DNA of 48,624 nt from Candidatus Sumerlaeota bacterium (GCA_012513815.1 JAAZBM010000002.1:1-48624); one strand, 5' to 3'. Shown: positions 26,096 through 35,191, numbered from the stretch's first letter. Translations and numbers: made by a program. Notes: generated by a model from the letters alone, not told the origin.

Positions 26096-26139
26096 AAATA
26101 AAAGCGGCGACGGCAGAGTGTGTGTTCTGTCGTCGCCGC
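26096..26139 (-). terminator. Rho-independent terminator after htpG
   Basis: A 14-bp stem with one G-T pair (GCGGCGACGGCAGA 26104-26117 with TCTGTCGTCGCCGC 26126-26139). On the minus strand it is followed by TTTTATTTT. Confidence 0.88.
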
Positions 26140-26175
26140 CTGATTTAGTGCGAGTTTGTTTGTTATTTTTGAATT

Positions 26176-28191
26176 TTATTTCAACAATTCGGCAAGCGCT
26201 TTATTGAATTCCGCGGGATTGTCCAGCGGTTGACCTTCGGCGAGGATTGCCTGCCCATAGAGAATCTGAGCGTAATCTGCCAATCTGGGGTCGTCCGCGT
26301 TCGATGCGAAAAGCTCGCTCATTTTCTTCACCACCGGATGATTGGGGTTCAGCTCCAGTGTGCGCTTCGTCTTGGGCACTTCCTGCCCCATGGCGCGCAT
26401 CATTGCCTCGAGCTGTGGTGTCGCGTCCCACGTTTCGCCGACCAGACATGCGGCCGAATCGGTCAACCGGGCGCCATACCGCACCTCTTTGATGTTCTCG
26501 CCAAGCGGCTTGGCCAGCGCCTCGAAAAGCGGTTTGGCGGCTTCTGACGCCTTATCCAGTTCCTCTTTCTCCTTCTTGCGCTCCTCCTCCGTGCCGAGTT
26601 CCAACTCGCCTTTCGACGCATTGCGGAAGTGGTGTTCCTTGTACTCATGCGCGGCTCCCGTCCAGACCTCATCGACATGATCGCTCAGCAGCAGACACTC
26701 GATTTCACGCGATTTCAGCGCCTCGAGGTGTGGCGACTCCGCCACGGCGGCGGGCGTCTTGCCCGTGATGTAATAGATGTCCTTTTGTTCTGGTTTCATG
26801 CGCGCCACATAGTCGTCAAGCGTCGTGAAGCCTGCCTTCTCCCACGGCGCGGCGTCCTTGTCGTCCTCGGCGGCGCGGCGTGTGGTAGGCAGCAAGCAGA
26901 ACTTGAACAACTCGTCCATGTTGTCGTGGTCGAGGAACAGTCCCTCCTTGATGAGTTTGCCAAACTTTTTCCAGAAGTCGAAATACGTATCCGGCTCTTT
27001 CTTCATCATCTGCTTGAAGGTGTCAAACAGTTTCTTGGTCACGCCCTTGCGGATGGCGGCAATCTGCGCATCCTTCTGCAACATCTCACGCGAGAGGTTC
27101 AGCGACAAATCCTCGCTGTCGACAACGCCGCGGACGAACCGCAGATACTCGGGAATCAGGTCCTTGCAGTCGTTCATGATGAACACACGGCGGATATACA
27201 GCGATACCCCGACGCTCGTCGAATCCCTGAAGAACAGGTCCTGTTGCGGCTCGCTCGGCAGATACAGCAGCGCCCGGAACTCGTGCATACCCTCGGCTTT
27301 TTGCAGAATATGCTTCATTGGGTCGTGCCAATCGTGGCTGATATGCCGGTAGAAGTCCTTATGCTCCTCCTCCGTCACATCCTTATCTTCGCGCATCCAG
27401 ATAGCCTTCATGCTATTGAGCGTCTCATCCGTTGTTTTGGCGTGTTCCGTCCCCTCGATGCGCTTGCCCTGATCGTCATAATCATATTCCGTACGGGTGA
27501 CTTCCATGCGAATCGGGTATCCGACAAAATCGCTGTACTTTTTGACGATTTCGCGCAACGTCCAATCCTGCGTGTAATCCTCCATACCGTTCGCCTCGGT
27601 CATCGGCTTGAGCTTGAGCGTCACAGTCGTTCCCGGCTCGGCGCGTTCGGCCTCCGCGATGGAATACGTCCCGTCGCCCGTGCTTTTCCACAGCCACGCC
27701 TTGTCCTCGCCCGCGCGCCGCGAGACAACTTCAATCTCGTCCGCGACCATAAAAGCCGCATAGAACCCGACGCCGAACTGCCCAATCAAATCCACATTAT
27801 CGGCGGTTCCGGACTCGCGAGCCGCCTGCACATTCGCCAGAAACTCCTTCGTTCCGCTCTTGGCGATAGTCCCCAAGAACTTTGTCAAATCCTCGCGATT
27901 CATACCGATGCCGTTATCCGTCACCGACAGCGTCCGCGCTTCCATATCGCGGCTCAGCCGAATATAGGGATCCGCCGTAAACTTTGTCAAATCCGCGTTT
28001 GTCTGCGATTCAAAGCGCAGTTTGTCCAGCGCGTCACTGGCGTTCGAAATCAGTTCCCGCAGGAAAATCTCCTTGTTCGAGTACACGGAATTGATCATCA
28101 AGTCCAGAATCTGCCATGCCTCAGTCTGAAATTCAAAGGTCTCCGTGCCCGTAGTTGCGGCATCAGCCTTTTTTTCTTCGTTTGTAGCCAT
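26176..28191 (-). CDS. htpG: Molecular chaperone HtpG (bacterial Hsp90)
   Basis: ATG at 28191 lies 8 bases from AAGGAG; a GTG one codon earlier is possible. The 671-residue protein has the GHKL ATPase N-domain (IFLRELISNASDALDKLRFES, DNGIGMNREDL, GQFGVGFYAAFMVAD). The middle domain has LYLPSEPQQDLF, YIRRVFIMNDCKDLIPEYLRFVRGVVDSEDLSLNLSREMLQ with the conserved arginine. The C-terminal dimerisation domain starts near residue 540. HtpG uses ATP to remodel client proteins in the cytoplasm, often under heat stress. It is a single-gene transcript with a good terminator; no clear heat-shock operator is seen upstream, though TGACACA appears twice in the 28.25-28.29 kb upstream region. Confidence 0.97.
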   Translation of the reverse strand: MATNEEKKADAATTGTETFEFQTEAWQILDLMINSVYSNKEIFLRELISNASDALDKLRFESQTNADLTKFTADPYIRLSRDMEARTLSVTDNGIGMNREDLTKFLGTIAKSGTKEFLANVQAARESGTADNVDLIGQFGVGFYAAFMVADEIEVVSRRAGEDKAWLWKSTGDGTYSIAEAERAEPGTTVTLKLKPMTEANGMEDYTQDWTLREIVKKYSDFVGYPIRMEVTRTEYDYDDQGKRIEGTEHAKTTDETLNSMKAIWMREDKDVTEEEHKDFYRHISHDWHDPMKHILQKAEGMHEFRALLYLPSEPQQDLFFRDSTSVGVSLYIRRVFIMNDCKDLIPEYLRFVRGVVDSEDLSLNLSREMLQKDAQIAAIRKGVTKKLFDTFKQMMKKEPDTYFDFWKKFGKLIKEGLFLDHDNMDELFKFCLLPTTRRAAEDDKDAAPWEKAGFTTLDDYVARMKPEQKDIYYITGKTPAAVAESPHLEALKSREIECLLLSDHVDEVWTGAAHEYKEHHFRNASKGELELGTEEERKKEKEELDKASEAAKPLFEALAKPLGENIKEVRYGARLTDSAACLVGETWDATPQLEAMMRAMGQEVPKTKRTLELNPNHPVVKKMSELFASNADDPRLADYAQILYGQAILAEGQPLDNPAEFNKALAELLK

Positions 28192-28385
28192 CACATGAAC
28201 TCCTTAAACGTTAATTTTCAAAAGTAAACCCGCCTCATCATGCCCAAAAGTGACACAAAAAGCAGGTCGGTCGTGTTATTATGACACACTTCGAGTAGAA
28301 AAATGCCACAAAACCAAACTTATATACTATATATGAAGCAAATATCGGACCACTCGCCCATCAGCGGCGACAGCGCGAACACCCA

Positions 28386-28405
28386 AATGTTTCACGTGAA
28401 ACATT
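28386..28405. promoter_or_regulatory. parS site 1 (ParB-binding palindrome)
   Basis: AATGTTTCACGTGAAACATT is a perfect 20-bp palindrome containing the canonical 16-bp parS core TGTTTCACGTGAAACA (28388-28403). It lies just past the dCMP deaminase stop. ParB loads here and spreads for chromosome segregation; such sites cluster near oriC. Confidence 0.93.
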
Positions 28406-28409
28406 GAGT

Positions 28410-28898
28410 TTAGACGTTCGAATCCTTCCAGTTATCCGGCCCCCACAGCTCAATGCCAAGCTGTTTGGCCGTCGTAAAAATGCGCTCGTCACGGTAAAAT
28501 TCCCGATAGAAAATGCGCTTGATGCCCGCGTTCGCAATCAGCTTAAAGCAATTCCAGCAGGGCGACGCCGTCACGTAAATGTCCGCGCCGTCAATCATGA
28601 TGCCATGACGTGCCGCCTGAACAATCGCGTTTGCCTCGGCATGAACCGTCCGCACACAGTGTCCACCCTCATCCATGTCGTGCCCCACCTCGTCGCAATG
28701 GGGCAATCCGCGAATCGACCCGTTGTATCCCGTGCTCAAAATCGTCTTCTCACGCACAATCACAGCGCCCACCTTCTTGCGGTCGCATGTGGCCCGCGAC
28801 GCCACCACACGCGCGATGTCCATAAAATACGAATGCCAATCCCGCCGAATCATGGGGTCAATCAACTCATCATCATTCTCGCTCATCTTGCGTTCCAT
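28410..28898 (-). CDS. dCMP deaminase family protein
   Basis: A 162-residue zinc-dependent deaminase: the HAEANAI motif gives the zinc histidine and the catalytic glutamate, and SPCWNC supplies the two zinc cysteines. MIRRDWHSYFMDIARVVASRATCDRKKVGAVIV and STGYNGSIRGLPHCDE are typical of the ComEB/dCMP deaminase branch. It converts dCMP to dUMP, feeding dTMP synthesis. ATG at 28898 has only a weak upstream GAGA; an in-frame ATG at 28886 (MSENDD) is an alternative. The gene lies between two parS sites, with site 1 immediately past its stop. Confidence 0.92.
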   Translation of the reverse strand: MERKMSENDDELIDPMIRRDWHSYFMDIARVVASRATCDRKKVGAVIVREKTILSTGYNGSIRGLPHCDEVGHDMDEGGHCVRTVHAEANAIVQAARHGIMIDGADIYVTASPCWNCFKLIANAGIKRIFYREFYRDERIFTTAKQLGIELWGPDNWKDSNV

Positions 28899-29029
28899 TC
28901 TCTACAATTATCCGCACAGCCGGTGCGCTACAGAATATTTACCGTATAATAAGCGCCTAATTTACGATTTGATTTTTCGTGCATCCTGTGGTATCATTAA
29001 GCAATTATCAACACGGGGGAGAATGCATC

Positions 29030-29272
29030 ATGTTCCAATACACCAAACACAAAAGCACCGAAGTCTATTACACGGTCGGCGAAATCGCAAAGATGTTGAA
29101 CCTGTCCACCAAACGCGTTTATCAACTTATCGGGTTTGGTCGAATCAAAGCTGTTCGTATTAGTCAACGTTGCATTCGTGTCAGCGACGGCGACCTCAAG
29201 AAATTTCTCGACGATGGTCGTCACGCACTTTGCGATAGCTATTATTTGCCACCATCCGAAATATCCAAATAG
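29030..29272 (+). CDS. Small excisionase/MerR-like helix-turn-helix protein
   Basis: ATG at 29030 follows GGGGGAGA by 8 bases. The 80-residue product is nearly all one winged-helix (HTH_17) domain: YYTVGEIAKMLNLSTKRVYQLIGFGRIKAVRIS, then RCIRVSDGDLKKFLDD. Such domains appear in phage excisionases, in partition-related BldC-like regulators and in small stand-alone regulators; the DNA target is unknown. It is divergent from the dCMP deaminase and its stop lies 11 bases from the second parS palindrome. That placement close to an origin makes a role in chromosome or origin regulation worth considering, but it is only positional inference. Confidence 0.82.
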   Translation: MFQYTKHKSTEVYYTVGEIAKMLNLSTKRVYQLIGFGRIKAVRISQRCIRVSDGDLKKFLDDGRHALCDSYYLPPSEISK

Positions 29273-29283
29273 TCCGTACCCCG

Positions 29284-29303
29284 AATGTTTCACGTGAAAC
29301 ATT
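29284..29303. promoter_or_regulatory. parS site 2 (ParB-binding palindrome)
   Basis: Second copy of AATGTTTCACGTGAAACATT, identical over all 20 bases to site 1 and 898 bases from it. The 16-bp core is at 29286-29301. Confidence 0.93.
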
Positions 29304-29414
29304 TGGTCATTTTTGGCGAAAACTGCCAAAATATCGACTCAATTAAACACCCCAAATAGCCCGTTTCTCAACAAAACCCGATAACTGACCTTTAGAATAT
29401 CACAAAAGCCCTAA

Positions 29415-29469
29415 ATCACAAATAAACCCCATTCTCGGCCATTTGCTTTTCTCGGCCGAAAATGGGGTT
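29415..29469 (-). terminator. Hairpin terminator after the phosphosugar mutase
   Basis: A 16-bp stem with one mismatch (29425-29440 with 29454-29469, arms AACCCCATTCTCGGCC and GGCCGAAAATGGGGTT). On the minus strand it is followed by TATTTG. It is the only terminator-like element between the gene stop at 29503 and parS site 2. Confidence 0.7.
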
Positions 29470-29502
29470 CCGCGTTTCTACGTCGCGAACTGCGACGCCC
29501 GC

Positions 29503-31308
29503 CTAATCGTTCTCCGCGAACTTCTCAAAATCGCGAGTCAACGCGTCACGCTTCATCTCGCAATTAGTTTTCCGCATCGGTAAATCTTCCGCCTTGAAGG
29601 GGAGACCTTCGCGATCGACGACCATCATATAGAATTTGACCTTGGGTTCGGTTCCACTCGGGCGAGCATAAACCAGACTGCCATCAGCCAAATAAAATCC
29701 CAGCACGTTGCTCGTCGGCAATCCCGGCCCGGCGCTCACCGCACCCGACGCGACATCCGTCGTGGTGTTGTTGCTGATGTCGTCAATCTTGATAACATCT
29801 ATTCCCGCCAGCTGACGTGGTGGGTTCGACCGCAACGCCGCCATGAGCGCCGTAATCTTTTCCATCCCGCTCTTGCCGGGCATCACCACGCTCACCGTCT
29901 TCTCCATATGCACACCATACTGCGTGTAAATCCGATTCAACAAATCAATCAGCGTCATGTTCTGCGACTTGCACCACAGCGCCATCTCCGCAATCAGGCA
30001 CGACGTCGACACCGAATCTTTGTCACGTACTGACGTCCCAAACAGGTAGCCGTAGCTTTCCTCATAGCCCATCAGCACATTCAATTCCGGCTCGCCATCC
30101 GTCTGTTTGTTCTGCTCAAACGTCCGCATCACTCCCGCGATCCACTTGAATCCTGTCAGGCACAGCTTGACATCGACGCCATACGACAGCGCGATGCGTT
30201 CGCCCAGACGGCTCGTGACAATCGTCGTGACAATCGCCGGACGCTTCGGCAGTTTGTCCGCCAACTTCAGCGAGTTGCACAGATACCACACCAGCAGCGC
30301 GCCCATCTGATTGCCCGTAATCAGTTCCATCTTGCCCGCATGGCGCACCGCCGTGCCCACGCGATCGGCGTCCGGATCCGTCGCGATAACAAGGTCGGCC
30401 GACTCCTTCTCCGCCAGCGCTATGGCCAGTTCCAGCGCCACCCGTTCCTCGGGATTCGGCGACTTTGTCGTCGGGAAATTCCCATCCGGAATCGACTGCC
30501 GCGGCTCGCAAATCACATTCGCGAATCCAGCCCGTGCCAGCGCCTTGGGTACCATCGTGATGCCCGTGCCATGCAGCGGCGTGTACACAATCTTCAGTTC
30601 ACCGCCACGCGACTCGGTCAGCTCACGCCGTATCCGACGGCTGTCCACCGCCGCCAAAAACGCCTCATCCACCGACCCGTCGAGTATCTTAATCCCGCCA
30701 TGCGACAACGCCTCCTCATAGTCCGCCATCTTCACATCCGACAGACCCTTCACGCCACGCACCTCGTCGATAATCCCTGTATCATGCGGCGCCACCACCT
30801 GCGCGCCATCGCTCCACGAAACCTTATAGCCGTTGTATTCTTTCGGGTTATGGCTCGCCGTCACCACGATACCGGCGCTACACCCCAGATGACGCACCGC
30901 GAACGACAGCTCGGGCGTCGGCCGCATCCCGTCAAACAGGTACGCGGTCATCCCGTTACCCGCCACCACGCAAGCGGCAACCTGAGCAAAAGCCTCGCTA
31001 TTATTGCGGCAATCATGCGCGATTACCACTGAGCCGGACGCTCCAACGGTCTTTTGAATATAATTCAATAATCCCTGTGTCGCCTTGGCAACAACCTGTG
31101 TATTCATCCGGTTCGTCCCCGGCCCCATAATTCCACGCAGGCCGCCTGTGCCGAACTCCAAATCACGATAGAACGCGTCCTCGACAAGGCTCTCGCCATC
31201 GGGCTGCTTAAAGGTATCCAAGATGAATTTCAGTGTTTCACGGGCGCCGGCATCATCGCTCCCGGCGACATAAGCCGTCAAATTATCCAAAGCCGCTTTG
31301 CTCAGCAT
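29503..31308 (-). CDS. Phosphoglucomutase/phosphomannomutase family protein
   Basis: A 601-residue alpha-D-phosphohexomutase: domain 1 carries FGTGGLRGIMGPGTNRMN and the active-site serine in TASHNPKEYNGYKV. Domain 2 carries the metal loop DPDADRVG, domain 3 the sugar-binding GYEESYGYLFG, and domain 4 the phosphate-binding RPSGTEPKVKFY. The length and the GTGGLRG opening match the PgcA/phosphopentomutase-like branch. It interconverts hexose 1- and 6-phosphates, supplying nucleotide sugars for surface polysaccharide or glycogen. AAGGA lies 10 bases before the ATG, with a promoter at 31346-31374. Single gene. Confidence 0.95.
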   Translation of the reverse strand: MLSKAALDNLTAYVAGSDDAGARETLKFILDTFKQPDGESLVEDAFYRDLEFGTGGLRGIMGPGTNRMNTQVVAKATQGLLNYIQKTVGASGSVVIAHDCRNNSEAFAQVAACVVAGNGMTAYLFDGMRPTPELSFAVRHLGCSAGIVVTASHNPKEYNGYKVSWSDGAQVVAPHDTGIIDEVRGVKGLSDVKMADYEEALSHGGIKILDGSVDEAFLAAVDSRRIRRELTESRGGELKIVYTPLHGTGITMVPKALARAGFANVICEPRQSIPDGNFPTTKSPNPEERVALELAIALAEKESADLVIATDPDADRVGTAVRHAGKMELITGNQMGALLVWYLCNSLKLADKLPKRPAIVTTIVTSRLGERIALSYGVDVKLCLTGFKWIAGVMRTFEQNKQTDGEPELNVLMGYEESYGYLFGTSVRDKDSVSTSCLIAEMALWCKSQNMTLIDLLNRIYTQYGVHMEKTVSVVMPGKSGMEKITALMAALRSNPPRQLAGIDVIKIDDISNNTTTDVASGAVSAGPGLPTSNVLGFYLADGSLVYARPSGTEPKVKFYMMVVDREGLPFKAEDLPMRKTNCEMKRDALTRDFEKFAEND

Positions 31309-31345
31309 GTTGTTTCAATCCTTCTTTGCTATTAATTCTATTAAC

Positions 31346-31374
31346 AGTTTATCAAATCCGCACATCAAATGCAA
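31346..31374 (-). promoter_or_regulatory. Promoter of the phosphosugar mutase gene
   Basis: On the minus strand TTGCAT (31369-31374), 17-base spacer, TAAACT (31346-31351) with an extended TGA (31352-31354). Confidence 0.45.
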
Positions 31375-31427
31375 GAGTCATTTTCAGATTTCTGTAAATT
31401 CCATCTCAAGGGGGAGGGGTGCGTCGC

Positions 31428-31466
31428 CCCAAAACAAACAGACCGCGAAGCTCGAAAACTCCGCGG
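31428..31466 (-). terminator. Hairpin terminator after the secreted FN3 protein
   Basis: On the minus strand an 8-bp stem with one G-T pair (CCGCGGAG / CTTCGCGG; plus-strand 31443-31450 and 31459-31466), followed by TCTGTTTGTTTTG. Confidence 0.65.
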
Positions 31467-31508
31467 CCCGTAAGGCTACTCTATGATGCTGAACAAGTCA
31501 GCGTATTT

Positions 31509-33284
31509 TTAGAACAAGGACCAATCCGAAACACCGGAAGCGGGAACGAGGTAATCCTTGAAGGTCTTCATAAGGTCAGCACGCTTCATCATGGCATCGG
31601 GAAGCATATCCGTGCTAGTAGATTCTTCTATAACATGACGAACCTGCTCGAAACCGAAGCCAAGAGCGATGGTCTGGTTGTTGTTGACGACCATGGCGTT
31701 ACCAACGACAGCGTCAGTGGCGTCTTTGATGCTACCAACAGCCTGAGCTGCGGAATCGGTGGCAAGCAAACCGGTGTGGGCTGTCGCGTAACCGGCGGCC
31801 AAGTACCAGATGTCAGCGGAGGTATAGAACACACCGGCGTCACCAAATGGCTCAAAGCCGGTCAGGTCGATTGTGGGGCCTGTGGCGGCGCCATTGGAGG
31901 CTGTCTTCAATGCGGCGGCAAAGCCTTTCGCGGTTTCGGTCGCGGTTTCGGCGGTGATACCGGCAAGCCATTGCGAGCCACTGACAACGAGTTTACCACC
32001 GGCATTGACATAAGCGGTGAGCTTTTCGCAGCTCGCGTCTGTCATGGGTGTTTCAGAGCTAAGGCCATCAACACCATTGCACCACATTACGAAACCATCA
32101 TCAAGCTTGACCAAAGACTGCAGGCCTTCTTGAATGGCGACAGCGGACGCGCTTGAGAAGTACATATTGTTCGCGGCAAACGCAGGCGCATAGTAGGTGG
32201 TTTCATTCGTGTTATACTGATATGTTGTGGCTGAGGAATCGGCATTGGTCCAACGTTTCAGTTCGGCCACATAGAGGAACTTTGTGGCGGAACCATCGGG
32301 GTTCAGACAGGCAGCCAAGGGCCACAGCGAAGCCGACTCATTGGGCTTGGGGGTGGCACCATCGGTCGCGGTCATGACGATGTAGCAAGGCTCGCCCGTG
32401 GTCACGTCGATTTCGCCCGAAGTGGCGGTGGCGGCAAAGTCTGTGGCAACAGCGTTCTCGTAAGACAGACGGTTGTTGAAGTTCAAATTGTATGAAGCGG
32501 CGTTCAAATACTTAACGGTGTACTTGGCAACACCATCGGCCGGATCATTGGCTTTCCATGTCACAGCCAATTTACCGGGAGCGCTACCCTGACCAACGCT
32601 AAGCACCACGGGCGCTTCAGGCGGAGTAACATCGCTCTGTCCCGAGTAACCACGGAAGTTATCGGTGTACATTTTGAACACGCCACCATCACCGGGTTCG
32701 GTTGTGGTGTGTAAGCAAACGCCGAAGAATTTCCAATCGGCGGTTTCGCTCAGAGGACCATAGCTGTTACCCGTAACAGCCGGAGCGAGATTTTCATTAT
32801 CGCGGGCAAATTCCCATTCCAACGTTGTCCAAGCACCGGGGGTAAGCGATTTCCAAGGATTGTGTTTGTAAGCACCATCGTTAATCATAATAGCGGCGTC
32901 AACGGCATAGCTCGACGCGTTGTAGACATCAATTTTCACGCCATCATAGGACTTGGGAATAATGTCCCCACCGGCATAGTGACCACGCATTGACCAATGC
33001 AACTGACTGGGATTGTCACGTTCGTAAGCATCTGTCAGCGTAACAGCCGCAGCACCGATATTCCATGTCATGTCTGTTACAGATGAACGGGCACCTTCAG
33101 TGATATAATTAGTATCGGTGTTTCCACCGCCGCTACCGGCACTTCTGTTCGAGGATTGGTTACCTGGCGAAACGTTATCAATCTTTTGACTTCCCTCAAA
33201 GCCTTGGATGACCGTGTCGGCGGCAAAGGCAGCAGGTGCCGAAATCACAACTGCCGCAAGGGCTGCAAGTGTAAATAATTTCAT
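31509..33284 (-). CDS. Secreted multidomain protein with fibronectin type III-like domain
   Basis: The 591-residue product has a clear signal peptide (MKLFTLAALAAVVISAPAAFA). The N-terminal ~200 residues look like a jelly-roll carbohydrate-binding domain (WSMRGHYAGGDIIP, VKIDVYNASSYAVDAAIMIND, WTTLEWEF). A fibronectin type III-like domain follows (about 225-320: DVTPPEAPVVLSVGQGSAPGKLAVTWKANDPADGVAKYTVKYL). The C-terminal ~260 residues resemble a class I glutamine-amidotransferase-like fold (MWCNGVDGLSS, LTAYVNAGGKLVVSGSQWL, FGFEQVRHV) without evident catalytic cysteine. Such proteins bind glycans outside the cell; the function is unproven. AGGAGA precedes the ATG, and a 16-bp palindrome lies 37 bases upstream. 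Confidence 0.75.
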   Translation of the reverse strand: MKLFTLAALAAVVISAPAAFAADTVIQGFEGSQKIDNVSPGNQSSNRSAGSGGGNTDTNYITEGARSSVTDMTWNIGAAAVTLTDAYERDNPSQLHWSMRGHYAGGDIIPKSYDGVKIDVYNASSYAVDAAIMINDGAYKHNPWKSLTPGAWTTLEWEFARDNENLAPAVTGNSYGPLSETADWKFFGVCLHTTTEPGDGGVFKMYTDNFRGYSGQSDVTPPEAPVVLSVGQGSAPGKLAVTWKANDPADGVAKYTVKYLNAASYNLNFNNRLSYENAVATDFAATATSGEIDVTTGEPCYIVMTATDGATPKPNESASLWPLAACLNPDGSATKFLYVAELKRWTNADSSATTYQYNTNETTYYAPAFAANNMYFSSASAVAIQEGLQSLVKLDDGFVMWCNGVDGLSSETPMTDASCEKLTAYVNAGGKLVVSGSQWLAGITAETATETAKGFAAALKTASNGAATGPTIDLTGFEPFGDAGVFYTSADIWYLAAGYATAHTGLLATDSAAQAVGSIKDATDAVVGNAMVVNNNQTIALGFGFEQVRHVIEESTSTDMLPDAMMKRADLMKTFKDYLVPASGVSDWSLF

Positions 33285-33320
33285 TTATGCAATCTCTCCT
33301 ATTGTTAAAATATTAGTATC

Positions 33321-33336
33321 ACGCAGATATCTGCGT
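33321..33336. promoter_or_regulatory. Perfect 16-bp palindrome, candidate operator
   Basis: ACGCAGATATCTGCGT lies between the divergent secreted-protein gene (start 33284) and phage portal gene (start 33531), 36 bases from the former. Position and symmetry fit a dimeric regulator site; the regulator is unknown. Confidence 0.5.
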
Positions 33337-33468
33337 CCACATATAATATACATTCTATACATTCTCCGCTAAAAATGCAAGCTAAAAATGAACACTTATG
33401 CATTTTTTTTAAAATAACTTATTTTTATTTTGTTTGGAACGGAGTGGAACCCTGTTCCTCTGAGGGAA

Positions 33469-33497
33469 TTGACAGAAATTTCTTTTTGTGCTACAGT
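33469..33497 (+). promoter_or_regulatory. Consensus sigma-70 promoter of the phage head module
   Basis: TTGACA (33469-33474, perfect), 17-base spacer, TACAGT (33492-33497). The ATG of the portal gene is at 33531 with AAAAGGA at 33512-33518. This is the best host-type promoter in the window, with no sign of a phage-specific one. Confidence 0.78.
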
Positions 33498-33530
33498 AAG
33501 TGAAAATTTACAAAAGGATAATTTCTAACG

Positions 33531-35087
33531 ATGAAGACTTCCCCGTTGGCCGACACGAAACCGCAGCCTGTTTTCCGTGAATTGAGTGTTGTTCCTCCGG
33601 ATTCCGTCAGTCTTACCTCCGGTTATTCGCGTTCCGGTGTGCCCTCCAATATGTTCGCGTTACCGCCTGAATGGCGTCGGACATTTTCGACACTGGGCTT
33701 CTATGGTTTTCTGCGGTATCTTGAGAACCGCGACGCCCACTTGTCGTCGTGTCTCCGCACCCGCCGTGCCGCTCTGGCTGCTGCCGAGATGCGTGTCGTC
33801 GACACGGGCGACAGTCCATTGGAACTGCAAGTGGGCGCCTTTGTGCGCAATGTTATAAACGACACGCCCGGTTTACGTGCCCAAATCAATCAGTTGATGG
33901 ATGCCTTTGGCAAGGGTTGGGCAATTCTGGAAGTTATGTGGCGCCGCGACCCGGACGGTTTTGTGCGCATCGACGACCTGCGTGTGCGCCGACAGGAGCG
34001 CTTCGCCTTTGACACGCACGGCAAACTCTGGATGACTGACGCCATCGCCGACAGGGAGTATCCGCCGACACCGCAAGACTACGCGACCGCCCCGAAGCTC
34101 GTGTCTTATCCCAACGACCCCGCGCCGATGATTGCGCCAAGGCCGCAGCCCATGCCCGACCGAAAGTTCTGCACCTTCATCTTTGAGCCATCGCCCATCA
34201 ACCCCTATGGCAACGCGCTCTCGGCAAGAACGGTGATGCTCTGCTGGTACAAGGCCATCAACCTCGCCGTTTGGAGCGACCACAACGAGCGCTTCGGCGT
34301 ACCCATGCCGATTATCCATTTCGACCCCGGAACAAGCCAACAGGAAATTGCTAAGCTGGAGAATGTGTTGGAGGATCTGAAAAGGAAGGGCGGACTCCTA
34401 CTCAATGATTCGGTCAAATACGAACTCTCGGAAACCAAGTCAACCGCCGGAGCGAGCAACTCGTACCGGGAGCTGACGGACTGGTGCAATGACGAAATCT
34501 CCAAGACAATCCTCGGCCAGACGCTGACGAATAGCGAAGGTCGACGCACGGGCAGCAAGGCACTGGGGACAATCCACGAACGCATCCTGAACTCGTACCA
34601 CGCCGCCGACGCTCAGGCGCTCAGCGATGCCCTCACGCTTCAGATTTCGCGATGGCTGACCGACTTCAACTTTGGCACCAAGATTCCATGTCCGCGAATT
34701 CTGCTCGAAACACATGACCCCGTTAAGGAAGTCGAGGAATTGGACATCGACGAAAAACTGCTGAAAATGGGCGTTCCCATCTCGGTCTCGTGGTTTTATC
34801 GCAAGTATCACCGCCCCATCCCCGACACGGACGAGCACGCGTTGCGCTACGACGACCAGAACCTGTTCCAGTACCATCTGCAATATGGCGTTATGACCAT
34901 CAACGAAGTCCGCGACCGACTCGGATTGCAGCCCGTCGCGTGGGGCGAGCAGCGGGTCATGCCTGTACCCGGAACAACCAAGTCTGGCTATGTAGGCAGT
35001 GTGTCAAGGGAGGAGATGGGGATCTCGCAGGAAAAACGTAACGAGGAAGGAGAGAATAAGGAAACTGACATGAACTCGGAACACTAA
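33531..35087 (+). CDS. Mu-like phage portal protein (DUF935 family)
   Basis: A 518-residue protein matching the DUF935/Mu gp29 portal layout: FYGFLRYLENRDAHLSSCLRTRRAALAA at the N-terminus, then FGKGWAILEVMWRRDPDGFVRIDDLRVRRQERFAFD, KFCTFIFEPSPINPYGNALSARTVMLCWYKAINLAVW, then ISKTILGQTLTNSEGRRTGSKALGTIHERI. Portals form the dodecameric ring at one capsid vertex through which DNA passes. The C-terminus (about 475-518) is charged and unlike the core. A terminase gene normally lies upstream; here the upstream neighbour is an unrelated divergent gene. The frame is intact and begins 34 bases after a strong promoter. Confidence 0.88.
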   Translation: MKTSPLADTKPQPVFRELSVVPPDSVSLTSGYSRSGVPSNMFALPPEWRRTFSTLGFYGFLRYLENRDAHLSSCLRTRRAALAAAEMRVVDTGDSPLELQVGAFVRNVINDTPGLRAQINQLMDAFGKGWAILEVMWRRDPDGFVRIDDLRVRRQERFAFDTHGKLWMTDAIADREYPPTPQDYATAPKLVSYPNDPAPMIAPRPQPMPDRKFCTFIFEPSPINPYGNALSARTVMLCWYKAINLAVWSDHNERFGVPMPIIHFDPGTSQQEIAKLENVLEDLKRKGGLLLNDSVKYELSETKSTAGASNSYRELTDWCNDEISKTILGQTLTNSEGRRTGSKALGTIHERILNSYHAADAQALSDALTLQISRWLTDFNFGTKIPCPRILLETHDPVKEVEELDIDEKLLKMGVPISVSWFYRKYHRPIPDTDEHALRYDDQNLFQYHLQYGVMTINEVRDRLGLQPVAWGEQRVMPVPGTTKSGYVGSVSREEMGISQEKRNEEGENKETDMNSEH

Positions 35088-35191
35088 GCCTCACACGCAC
35101 ACACCACCAACACCACGCAAAATGTTTGCTTTTTTTTGCCCATGATATAGAACAAAATTTCTAATAATAGTCCTTGGGAGGGGACTGAAAG

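Noticed and set aside
26629-28227. 532-codon open frame on the plus strand
   Set aside because: It is the antisense shadow of htpG, whose Hsp90 motifs are unmistakable.
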